Of a DNA stretch of 64,000 nucleotides, positions 51,938 through 64,000 are shown one piece after another. Made by a program: the position numbers and the translations under genes. The notes beneath the pieces are model-generated. The model worked only from the letters and a program-made list of their open reading frames with translations, did no database searches and had not been told where the DNA came from. Source of the stretch: Xanthostigma xanthostigma (taxonomy: Eukaryota > Arthropoda > Insecta > Raphidioptera > Raphidiidae); contig OY754469.1 of NCBI GenBank assembly GCA_963575645.1, positions 25,314,001-25,378,000 of the forward strand, written 5' to 3'. Positions within the stretch are counted from its first letter, which is position 1; each line of letters opens with the position of its first letter.

Positions 51938-54900
51938 ACATTCAGGTTTGGATAATTCTCTCATAAGAAAATGCAAACTGCATATTAACTATTATTTTAA
52001 CGCATACAAGCAGTTTTTACATGCTTTATAATAACTAGGGGCAAATGAGTCCTTATAGGCAAAATTGCTTTATTTCATGAAGGTAAGTCTATTTACACTA
52101 TAACATACAGGTTTGGATCATTCTCTCATAAGAAAATGCAAACTGCATATTAACCATTATTTTGACGCAGACAAGCAGTTTTTACATGCTTCACGACAAT
52201 TGCGTGCAAATGAGTCCTTATAGGCAAAATTGCTTTATATTACAGAGGTAAGTCTATTTACACTATAACATTCAGGTTTGGATCATTCTCTCATAAGAAA
52301 ATGCAAACTGCATATTAACCATTATTTTAACGCAGACAAGCAGTTTTTACATGCTTCACGACAATTGCGTGCAAATGAGTCCTTATAGGCAAAATTGCTT
52401 TATATTACAAAGGTAAGCCTATTTACACTATAACATTCAGGTTTGGATCATTTTCTCAAAAGATAATGCAAACTGATCATTTCCTATTATTTTCACGCAG
52501 ACAAGCAGTATTTACATGCTTTATGACAATTAGGTGCAAATGTGTCCTTATAGGCAAAATTGCTTTATTTTACAAAGGCAAATCTATTTTACACTATAAC
52601 ATTCAGGATTGGATCATTCTCTCATAGGAAAATGCAAACTGCACATTTACTATCATTTTAACGCAGACAAGCAGTTTTTACATGCTTCACGACAATTAGG
52701 TGCAAATGAGTCTTTATAGGCAAAATTGCTTTATTTTACAAAGGCAAGTCTATTTACACTATAACATTCAGGTTTGGATCATTCTCTCATAAGAAAATGC
52801 AAACTACACATTTACTATCATTTTAACACAGACAAGCAGTTTTTACATGCTTTACGACAATTAGGTGCAAATTAGTCCTTATAGGCAAAATTGCTTTATT
52901 TCATGAAGGTAAGTCTATTTACACTATAACATTCAGGTTTGGATCATTTTCTCGTAAGAAAATGCAAACTGCGTATTAACCATTATTTTAACGCAGACAA
53001 GCAGTTTTTACATGCTTTACGACAATTAGGTGCAAATTAGTCCTTATAGGCAAAATTGCTTTATTTCATGAAGATAAGTCTACGTACACTATTACATTCG
53101 GGTTTGGATCATTTTCTTGTAAGAAAATGCAAACTGCGTATTAACCATTATTTTAACGCAGACACGCAGTTTTTACATGCTTTACGACAATTAGGTGCAA
53201 ATTAGTCCTTATAGGCAAAATTGCTTTATTTCATGAAGGTAAGTCTACTTACACTATAACATTCAGGTTTGGATCATTCTCTCATAAGAAATTGCAAACT
53301 GCATATTAACCATTATTTTAACGCATACAAGCAGTTTTTACATGCTTTATGACAATTAGGGGCAAATAAGTCCTTATAGGCAAAATTGCTTTATTTAATG
53401 AGGGTTAGTCTATTTACACTATAACATTCAGGTTTGGATCATTCTCTCATAAGAAAATGCAAACTGCATATTTACTATCATTTTCACGCAGACAAGCAGT
53501 TTTTACATGTTTTACGACAATTGCGTGCAAATAAGTCCTTATAGGCAAAATTGCTTTATTTTACAAAGGTAAGTCTATTTACACTATAACATTCAGGTTT
53601 GGATCATTCTCTCATAAGAAAATGCAAACTGCATATTAACCATTATTTAAACGCATACAAGCAGTTTTTACATGCTTTATGACAATTAGGTGCAAACGAG
53701 TCCTTATAGGCAAAATTGCTTTATTTCATGAAGGTTAGTCTATTTACACTATAACATTCAGGTTTGGATCATTCTCTCATAAGAAAATGCAAACTGCATA
53801 TTAACCATTATTTTAACGCAGACAAGCAGTTTTTACATGCATTACGACAATTAGGTGCAAATGAGTCCTTATAGGCAAAATTGCTTTATTTTACAAAGGT
53901 AAGTTTACTTACACTATAACATTCAGGTTTGGATCATTCTCTCATAAGAAAATGCAAACTGCATATTAACTATTATTTTAACGCATACAAGCAGTTTTTA
54001 CAAGCTTTATGACAATTAGGTGCAAATGAGTCCTTATAGGCAAAATTGCTTTATTTCATGAAGGTTAGTCTATTTACACAATAACATTCAGGTTTGGATC
54101 ATTCTCTCATAAGAAAATGCAAACTGCATATTTACTATCATTTTCACGCAGACAAGCAGTTTTTACATGTTTTACGACAATTGCGTGCAAATTAGTCCTT
54201 AAAGGCAAAATTGCTTTATTTTACAAAGGTAAGTCTATTTACACTATAACATTCAGGTTTGGATATTTCTCTCATAAGAAAATGCAAACTGCTTATTAAC
54301 AATTATTTAAACGCATACAAGCAGTTTTTACATGCTTCACGACAATTAGGTGAAAATGAGTCCTAATAGGCAAAATTGCTTTATTTTACAAAGGCAAGTC
54401 TATTTACACTATAACATTCAGGTTTGGTTCATTCTCTCATAAGAAAATGCAAACTGCACATTTACTATCATTTTAACGCAGACAAGCAGTTTTTACATGC
54501 TTCACGACAATTAGGTGCAAATGAGTCTTTATAGGCAAAATTGCTTTATTTTACAAAGGCAAGTCTATTTACACTATAACATTCAGGTTTGGATCATTCT
54601 CTCATAAGAAAATGCAAACTACACATTTACTATCATTTTAACACAGACAAGCAGTTTTTACATGCTTTACGACAATTAGGTGCAAATTAGTCCTTATAGG
54701 CAAAATTGCTTTATATCATGAAGGTAAGTCTATTTACACTATAACATTCAGGTTTGGATCATTTTCTCGTAAGAAAATGCAAACTGCGTATTAACCATTA
54801 TTTTAACGCAGACAAGCAGTTTTTACATGCTTTACGACAATTAGGTGCAAATTAGTCCTTATAGGCAAAATTGCTTTATTTCATGAAGGTAAGTCTACGT

Positions 54901-55073
54901 ACACTATTACATTCAGGTTTGGATCATTCTCTCATAAGAAAATGCAAACTGCATGTTAACCATTATTTTAACGCCGACAAGCAGTTTTTACATGCCTTAC
55001 GACAATTAGGTGCAAATTAGTCCTTATAGGCAAAATTGCTTTTTATCATGAAGGTAAGTCTACTTACACTGTA
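51938..55073 (+). repeat. Module X copy 3 (19 monomers, 3136 bp)
   Basis: Tandem with copy 2. The gcatatttactatc marker is 2179 bp from the module start, as in copies 1 (after removal of the element) and 4. It has an empty retrotransposon target near 53740. With the following module Y it forms a 51-monomer, 8413-bp higher-order unit. Confidence 0.92.
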
Positions 55074-58000
55074 ACATTCAGGTTTGGATAATTCTCTCAT
55101 AAGAAAATGCAAACTGCATATTAACTATTATTTTAACGCATACAAGCAGTTTTTACATGCTTTATAATAACTAGGGGCAAATGAGTCCTTATAGGCAAAA
55201 TTGCTTTATTTCATGAAGGTGTCTATTTACACTATAACATACAGGTTTGGATCATTCTCTCATAAGAAAATGCAAACTGCATATTAACCATTATTTTGAC
55301 GCAGACAAGCAGTTTTTACATGCTTCACGACAATTGCGTGCAAATGAGTCCTAATAGGCAGAATTGCTTTATTTCACAAAGGTAAGTCTATTTACACTAT
55401 ATCATTCAAATTTGGATCATTCTCTCAAAAGATAATGCAAACTGATCATTTCCTTTTATTTTCACGCAGACAAGTAGTATTTACATGCTTTATGACAATT
55501 AGGTGCAAATGAGTCCTTATAGGCAAAATTGCTTTATTTCATTAAGGTAAGTCTACTTACACTATACTATTCAGGTTTGCATCATTCTCTCATAAAAAAT
55601 GCAAACTGCATATTAACCATTATTTTGACGCAGGCAAGCAGTTTTTACATGCTTCACGACAATTGCGTGCAAAAAAGTCCTAATAGGCAGAATTGCTTTA
55701 TTTCACAAAGGTAAGTCTATTTACACTATAACATTCAGGTTTGGATCATTCTCTCATAAGAAATTGCAATTTGCATATTAACCATTATTTTAACGCATAC
55801 AAGCAGTTTTTATATGCTTCACGACAATTAGGTGCAAATGAGTCCTTATAGGCAAAATTGCTTTATTTTACAAAGGCAAGTCTATTTACACTATAACATT
55901 CAGGTTTGGATCATTCTCTCATAAGAAAATGCAAACTGCATTTTAACTATTATTTTAACGCATACAAGCAGTTTTTACATGCTTCATAATAATTACGGGC
56001 AAACGAGTCCTTATAGGCAAAATTGCTTTATTTCATGAAGGTAAGTCTATTTACACTATAACATTCAGGTTTGGATCATTCTCTCATAAGAAAATGCAAA
56101 CTGCATATTAACCATTATTTTAACGCAGACAAGCAGTTTTTCATGCTTTACGACAATTAGGTGCAAATTAGTCCTTATAGGCAAAATTGCTTTATATCAT
56201 GAAGGTAAGTCTACTTACACTATAACATTCAGGTTTGGATCATTCTCTCATAAGAAAATGCAAACTGCATATTAACCATTATTTTAACGCAGACAAGCAG
56301 TTTTTACTTGCTTTACGACAATTAGGTGCAAATTAGTCCTTATAGGCAAAATTGCTTTATTTTACAAAGGCAAGTCTATTTACACTATACCATTCAGGTT
56401 TGGATCATTTTCTCATAAGAAAATGCAAACTGCATATAAACCATTATTTTAACGCAGACAAGCAGTTTTTACATGCTTTATGACAATTAGGTGCAAATGA
56501 GTCCTTATAGGCAAAATTGCTTTATTTCATGAGGGTAAGTCTATTTACACTATAACATTCAGGTTTGGATCATTCTCTCATAAGAAAATGCAAACTGCAT
56601 ATTAACCATTATTTTAACGCAGACAAGCAGTTTTTACATGCTTTCAGACAATTAGGTGCAAATGAGTCCTTATAGGCAAAATTGATTTATTTCATCAGGG
56701 TAAGTCTATTTACACTATAACATTCAGGTTTGTATCATTCTCTCATAAGAAAATGCAAACTGCATATTAACCATTATTTTAACGCAGACAAGCAGTTTTT
56801 ACATGCTTTACGACAATTAGGTGCAAATGAGTCCTTATAGGCAAAAATGCTTTATTTTACAAAGGCAAGTCTATTTACACTATAACATTCAGGTTTGGAT
56901 CATTTTAGCATAAGAAAATGCAAACTGCATATAAACCATTATTTTAACGCAGACAAGCAGTTTTTACATGCTTTATGACAATTAGGTGCAAATGAGTCTT
57001 TATAGGCAAAATTGCTTTATTTTACAAAGGCAAGTCTATTTACACTATAACATTCAGGTTTGGATCATTCTCTCATAAGAAAATGCAAACTGCATTTTAA
57101 CTATTATTTTAACGCATACAAGCAGTTTTTACATGCTTCATAATAATTAGGGGCAAACGAGTCCTTATAGGCAAAATTGCTTTATTTCATGAAGGTAAGT
57201 CTATTTACACTATAACATTCAGGTTTGGATCATTCTCTCATAAGAAAATGCAAACTGCATATTAACTATTATTTTAACGCATACAAGCAGTTTTTACATG
57301 CTTTATGACAATTAGGTGCAAATGAGTCCTTATAGGCAAAATTGCTTTATTTCATGAAGGTTAGTCTATTTACACTATAACCTTTAGGTTTGGATCATTC
57401 TCTCATAAGAAAATGCAAACTGCATATTAACCATTATTTTAACGCAGACAAGCAGTTTTTACATGCATTACGACAATTAGGTGCAAATGAGTCCTTATTG
57501 GCAAAATTGCTTTATTTTACAAAGGTAAGTTTACTTACACTATAACATTCAGGTTTGGATCATTCTCTCATAAGAAAATGCAAACTGCATATTAACTATT
57601 ATTTTAACGCATACAAGCAGTTTTTACAAGATTTATGACAATTAGGTGCAAATGAGTCCTTATAAGCAAAATTGCTTTATTTCATGAGGGTAAGTCTATT
57701 TACACTATAACATTCAGGTTTGGATCATTCTCTCATAAGAAAATGCAAACTGCATATTAACCATTATTTTAACGCAGACAAGCAGTTTTTACATGCTTCA
57801 CGACAATTGCGTGCAAATGAGTCCTTATAGGCAAAATTGCTTTATATTACAAAGGTAAGCCTATTTACACTTTAACATTCAGGTTTGGATCATTTTCTCA
57901 AAAGATAATGCAAACTGATCATTTCCTATTATTTTCACGCAGACAAGCAGTATTTACATGCTTTATGACAATTAGGTGCAAATGTGTCCTTATAGGCAAA

Positions 58001-60350
58001 ATTGCTTTATTTTACAAAGGCAAATCTATTTTACACTATAACATTCAGGATTGGATCATTCTCTCATAGGAAAATGCAAACTGCACATTTACTATCATTT
58101 AAACGCAGACAAGCAGTTTTTACATGCTTCACGACAATTAGGTGCAAATGAGTCTTTATAGGCAAAATTGCTTTATTTTACAAAGGCAAGTCTATTTACA
58201 CTATAACATTCAGGTTTGGATCATTCTCTCATAAGAAAATGCAAACTACACATTTACTATCATTTTAACACAGACAAGCAGTTTTTACATGCCTTACGAC
58301 AATTAGGTGCAAATTAGTCCTTATAGGCAAAATTTCTTTATTTCATGAAGGTAAGTCTATTTACACTATAACATTCAGGTTTGGATCATTTTCTCGTAAG
58401 AAAATGCAAACTGCGTATTAACCATTATTTTAACGCAAAAAAGCAGTTTTTACATGCTTTACGACAATTATGTGCAAATTAGTCCTTATAGGCAAAATTG
58501 CTTTATTTCATGAAGATAAGTCTACGTACACTATTACATTCAGGTTTAGATCATTTTCTCGTAAGAAAATGCAAACTGCGTATTAACCATTATTTTAACG
58601 CAGACAAGCAGATTTTACATGCTTTACGACAATTAGGTGCAAATTAGTCCTTATAGGCAAAATTGCTTTATTTCATGAAGGTAAGTCTACTTACACTATA
58701 ACATTCAGGTTTGGATCATTCTCTCATAAGAAATTGCAAACTGCATATTAACCATTATTTTAACGCATACAAGCAGTTTTTACATGCTTTATGACAATTA
58801 GGGGCAAATAAGTCCTTATAGGCTAAATTGCTTTATTTAATGAGGGTAAGTCTATTTACACTATAACATTCAGGTTTGGATCATTCTCTCATAGGAAAAT
58901 GCAAACTGCACATTTACTATCATTTTAACGCAGACAAGCAGTTTTTACATGCTTCACGACAATTAGGTGCAAATGAGTCTTTATAGGCAAAATTGCTTTA
59001 TTTCACAAAGGCAAGTCTATTTACACTATAAAATTCAGGTTTGGATCATTCTCTCATAAGAAAATGCAAACTACACATTTACTATCATTTTAACACAGAC
59101 AAGCAGTTTTTACATGCTTTACGACAATTAGGTGCAAATTAGTCCTTATAGGCAAAATTGCTTTATTTCATGAAGGTAAGTCTATTTACACTATAACATT
59201 CAGGTTTGGATCATTTTCTCGTAAGAAAATGCAAACTGCGTATTAACCATTATTTTAACGCAGACAAGCAGTTTTTACATGCTTTACGACAATTAGGTGC
59301 AAATTAGTCCTTATAGGCAAAATTGCTTTATTTTATGAAGGTATGTCTACGTACACTATTACATTCAGGTTTGGATCATTCTCTCATAAGAAAATGCAAA
59401 CTGCATGTTAACCATTATTTTAACGCCGACAAGCAGTTTTTACATGCCTTACGACAATTAGGTGCAAATTAGTCCTTATAGGCAAAATTGCTTTTTATCA
59501 TGAAGGTAAGTCTACTTACACTATAACATTCAGGTTTGGACAATTCTCTCATAAGAAAATGCAAACTGCATATTAACTATTATTTTAACGCATACAAGCA
59601 GCTTTTACATGCTTTATAATAACTAGGGGCAATCGAGTCCTTATAGGCAAAATTGCTTTATTCCATGAAGGTAAGTCTATTTACACTATAACATACAGGT
59701 TTGGATCATTCTCTCATAAGAAAATGCAAACTGCATATTAACCATTATTTTGACGCAGACAAGCAGTTTTTACATGCTTCACGACAATTGCGTGCAAATG
59801 AGTCCTAATAGGCAGAATTGCTTTATTTCACAAAGGTAAGTCTATTTACACTATATCATTCAGGTTTGGATCTTTCTCTCAAAAGATAATGCAAACTGAT
59901 CATTTCCTTTTATTTTCACGTAGACAAGTAGTATTTACATGCTTTATGACAATTAGGTGCAAATGAGTCCTTATAGGCAAAATTGCTTTATTTCATTAAG
60001 GTAAGTCTACTTACACTATAACATTCAGGTTTGCAACATTCCCTCATAAAAAAATGCAAACTGCATATTAACCATTATTTTGACGCAGCCAAGCAGTTTT
60101 TACATGCTTAACGACAATTGCGTGCAAATGAGTCCTAATAGGCAGAATTGCTTTATTTCACAAAGGTAAGTCTATTTACACTATAACATTCAGGTTTGGA
60201 TCATTCTCTCATAAGAAAATGCAATTTGCATATTAACCATTATTTTAACGCATACAAGCAGTTTTTACATGCTTCACGACAATTAGGTGCAAATGAGTCC
60301 TTATAGGCAAAATTGCTTTATTTTACAAAGGCAAGTCTATTTACACTATA
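55074..60350 (+). repeat. Module Y copy 2, unexpanded (32 monomers, 5277 bp)
   Basis: The simplest copy of module Y, equal to 40225-44985 joined to 48286-48800. Distinctive monomers include atcattcaaatttgg with gatcatttccttttatt (about 55.4 kb), gaaattgcaatttgc, tttttcatgc with a missing A, atgttaacc, and tttgcaacattccctc (about 60.03 kb). Confidence 0.9.
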
Positions 60351-63300
60351 ACATTCAGGTTTGGATAATTCTCTCATAAGAAAATGCAAACTGCATATTA
60401 ACTATTATTTTAACGCATACAAGCAGTTTTTACATGCTTTATAATAACTAGGGGCAAATGAGTCCTTATAGGCAAAATTGCTTTATTTCATGAAGGTAAG
60501 TCTATTTACACTATAACATACAGGTTTGGATCATTCTCTCATAAGAAAATGCAAACTGCATATTAACCATTATTTTGACGCAGACAAGCAGTTTTTACAT
60601 GCTTCACGACAATTGCGTGCAAATGAGTCCTTATAGGCAAAATTGCTTTATATTACAGAGGTAAGTCTATTTACACTATAACATTCAGGTTTGGATCATT
60701 CTCTCATAAGAAAATGCAAACTGCATATTAACCATTATTTTAACGCAGACAAGCAGTTTTTACATGCTTCACGACAATTGCGTGCAAATGAGTCCTTATA
60801 GGCAAAATTGCTTTATATTACAAAGGTAAGCCTATTTACACTATAACATTCAGGTTTGGATCATTTTCTCAAAAGATAATGCAAACTGATCATTTCCTAT
60901 TATTTTCACGCAGACAAGCAGTATTTACATGCTTTATGACAATTAGGTGCAAATGTGTCCTTATAGGCAAAATTGCTTTATTTTACAAAGGCAAATCTAT
61001 TTTACACTATAACATTCAGGATTGGATCATTCTCTCATAGGAAAATGCAAACTGCACATTTACTATCATTTTAACGCAGACAAGCAGTTTTTACATGCTT
61101 CACGACAATTAGGTGCAAATGAGTCTTTATAGGCAAAATTGCTTTATTTTACAAAGGCAAGTCTATTTACACTATAACATTCAGGTTTGGATCATTCTCT
61201 CATAAGAAAATGCAAACTACACATTTACTATCATTTTAACACAGACAAGCAGTTTTTACATGCTTTACGACAATTAGGTGCAAATTAGTCCTTATAGGCA
61301 AAATTGCTTTATTTCATGAAGGTAAGTCTATTTACACTATAACATTCAGGTTTGGATCATTTTCTCGTAAGAAAATGCAAACTGCGTATTAACCATTATT
61401 TTAACGCAGACAAGCAGTTTTTACATGCTTTACGACAATTAGGTGCAAATTAGTCCTTATAGGCAAAATTGCTTTATTTCATGAAGATAAGTCTACGTAC
61501 ACTATTACATTCGGGTTTGGATCATTTTCTTGTAAGAAAATGCAAACTGCGTATTAACCATTATTTTAACGCAGACACGCAGTTTTTACATGCTTTACGA
61601 CAATTAGGTGCAAATTAGTCCTTATAGGCAAAATTGCTTTATTTCATGAAGGTAAGTCTACTTACACTATAACATTCAGGTTTGGATCATTCTCTCATAA
61701 GAAATTGCAAACTGCATATTAACCATTATTTTAACGCATACAAGCAGTTTTTACATGCTTTATGACAATTAGGGGCAAATAAGTCCTTATAGGCAAAATT
61801 GCTTTATTTAATGAGGGTTAGTCTATTTACACTATAACATTCAGGTTTGGATCATTCTCTCATAAGAAAATGCAAACTGCATATTTACTATCATTTTCAG
61901 GCAGACAAGCAGTTTTTACATGTTTTACGACAATTGCGTGCAAATAAGTCCTTATAGGCAAAATTGCTTTATTTTACAAAGGTAAGTCTATTTACACTAT
62001 AACATTCAGGTTTGGATCATTCTCTCATAAGAAAATGCAAACTGCATATTAACCATTATTTAAACGCATACAAGCAGTTTTTACATGCTTTATGACAATT
62101 AGGTGCAAACGAGTCCTTATAGGCAAAATTGCTTTATTTCATGAAGGTTAGTCTATTTACACTATAACATTCAGGTTTGGATCATTCTCTCATAAGAAAA
62201 TGCAAACTGCATATTAACCATTATTTTAACGCAGACAAGCAGTTTTTACATGCATTACGACAATTAGGTGCAAATGAGTCCTTATAGGCAAAATTGCTTT
62301 ATTTTACAAAGGTAAGTTTACTTACACTATAACATTCAGGTTTGGATCATTCTCTCATAAGAAAATGCAAACTGCATATTAACTATTATTTTAACGCATA
62401 CAAGCAGTTTTTACAAGCTTTATGACAATTAGGTGCAAATGAGTCCTTATAGGCAAAATTGCTTTATTTCATGAAGGTTAGTCTATTTACACAATAACAT
62501 TCAGGTTTGGATCATTCTCTCATAAGAAAATGCAAACTGCATATTTACTATCATTTTCACGCAGACAAGCAGTTTTTACATGTTTTACGACAATTGCGTG
62601 CAAATTAGTCCTTAAAGGCAAAATTGCTTTATTTTACAAAGGTAAGTCTATTTACACTATAACATTCAGGTTTGGATATTTCTCTCATAAGAAAATGCAA
62701 ACTGCTTATTAACAATTATTTAAACGCATACAAGCAGTTTTTACATGCTTCACGACAATTAGGTGAAAATGAGTCCTAATAGGCAAAATTGCTTTATTTT
62801 ACAAAGGCAAGTCTATTTACACTATAACATTCAGGTTTGGTTCATTCTCTCATAAGAAAATGCAAACTGCACATTTACTATCATTTTAACGCAGACAAGC
62901 AGTTTTTACATGCTTCACGACAATTAGGTGCAAATGAGTCTTTATAGGCAAAATTGCTTTATTTTACAAAGGCAAGTCTATTTACACTATAACATTCAGG
63001 TTTGGATCATTCTCTCATAAGAAAATGCAAACTACACATTTACTATCATTTTAACACAGACAAGCAGTTTTTACATGCTTTACGACAATTAGGTGCAAAT
63101 TAGTCCTTATAGGCAAAATTGCTTTATATCATGAAGGTAAGTCTATTTACACTATAACATTCAGGTTTGGATCATTTTCTCGTAAGAAAATGCAAACTGC
63201 GTATTAACCATTATTTTAACGCAGACAAGCAGTTTTTACATGCTTTACGACAATTAGGTGCAAATTAGTCCTTATAGGCAAAATTGCTTTATTTCATGAA

Positions 63301-63486
63301 GGTAAGTCTACGTACACTATTACATTCAGGTTTGGATCATTCTCTCATAAGAAAATGCAAACTGCATGTTAACCATTATTTTAACGCCGACAAGCAGTTT
63401 TTACATGCCTTACGACAATTAGGTGCAAATTAGTCCTTATAGGCAAAATTGCTTTTTATCATGAAGGTAAGTCTACTTACACTGTA
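60351..63486 (+). repeat. Module X copy 4 (19 monomers, 3136 bp)
   Basis: Same length and marker spacing as copy 3. Shares tttcaggcagac (about 61896) with module X copy 1 at about 34233, where copies 2 and 3 read tttcacgcagac, so copies 1 and 4 look closest at that site. Contains an empty retrotransposon target near 62160. Confidence 0.92.
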
Positions 63487-64000
63487 ACATTCAGGTTTGG
63501 ATAATTCTCTCATAAGAAAATGCAAACTGCATATTAACTATTATTTTAACGCAGACAAGCAGTTTTTACTTGCTTTACGACAATTAGGTGCAAATTAGTC
63601 CTTATAGGCAAAATTGCTTTATTTTACAAAGGCAAGTCTATTTACACTATACCATTCAGGTTTGGATCATTTTCTCATAAGAAAATGCAAACTGCATATA
63701 AACCATTATTTTAACGCAGACAAGCAGTTTTTACATGCTTTATGACAATTAGGTGCAAATGAGTCCTTATAGGCAAAATTGCTTTATTTCATGAGGGTAA
63801 GTCTATTTACACTATAACATTCAGGTTTGGATCATTCTCTCATAAGAAAATGCAAACTGCATATTAACCATTATTTTAACGCAGACAAGCAGTTTTTACA
63901 TGCTTTATGACAATTAGGTGCAAATGAGTCCTTATAGGCAAAATTGATTTATTTCATCAGGGTAAGTCTATTTACACTATAACATTCAGGTTTGTATCAT
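63487..64000 (+). repeat. Module Y copy 3, start with an internal deletion, cut by the window end
   Basis: The first 60 or so bases follow the start of module Y (55074), then the sequence jumps in register to the tttttacttgctttacg monomer (56291 in copy 2). About 1151 bp, seven monomers, is absent. It continues with accattcagg, catataaacc and attgatttatttcatcaggg monomers as in copy 2 up to the window end. Confidence 0.85.

Overview
The window is eukaryotic, almost certainly from an invertebrate metazoan (an arthropod is plausible but not shown). It is nearly all one AT-rich tandem satellite: a monomer of 165 bp (about 32% GC in the common form), roughly 355 copies, all head-to-tail in the same orientation, with no host gene, tRNA, rRNA or CRISPR array seen. 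Two mobile elements interrupt it: a foldback-type non-coding insert at 26286-27054 and a complete Ty3/Gypsy LTR retrotransposon on the minus strand at 34504-38898.

The satellite is organised into higher-order repeats (HORs), and two HOR families meet inside the window. The left array (1-32688) has a long HOR whose copies recur at 7.6-8.4 kb (46-51 monomers); copies start, in an arbitrary phase, at 1021, 8772, 17182 and 24766 and differ by gains and losses of whole monomers. The right array (32689-64000) is modular: a 19-monomer module X (3136 bp; starts at 32689, 48801, 51938 and 60351) and a 32-monomer module Y (about 5277 bp; cleanest copy 55074-60350). X+Y is a 51-monomer unit of 8413 bp. 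The order is X (carrying the retrotransposon), Y expanded by 20 monomers, X, X, Y, X, then Y with 7 monomers missing.

The retrotransposon has two 151-bp LTRs that I read as identical, a 5-bp target duplication (actat), a primer binding site matching the 3' end of tRNA-Ser(GCU), a polypurine tract, and one uninterrupted Gag-Pol frame of 1314 codons (zinc knuckle, protease, reverse transcriptase, RNase H, integrase) with no env. It looks like a recent, possibly autonomous insertion of the Mag-like lineage. Three sister copies of module X preserve the empty site. The foldback insert carries three diverged copies of a roughly 150-bp sub-repeat followed by a 97-bp inverted repeat around a 23-bp loop; it has no coding capacity.

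The landscape (one monomer family, HORs with whole-monomer indels, young nested elements) is what centromeric or pericentromeric heterochromatin looks like, but nothing in the sequence proves centromere function. The short plus-strand reading frames in the satellite are not taken as genes: 165 is a multiple of three, so any frame lacking stops in one monomer runs on into the next. I found no evidence of a novel protein-coding system; the notable content is the array architecture and the intact element.
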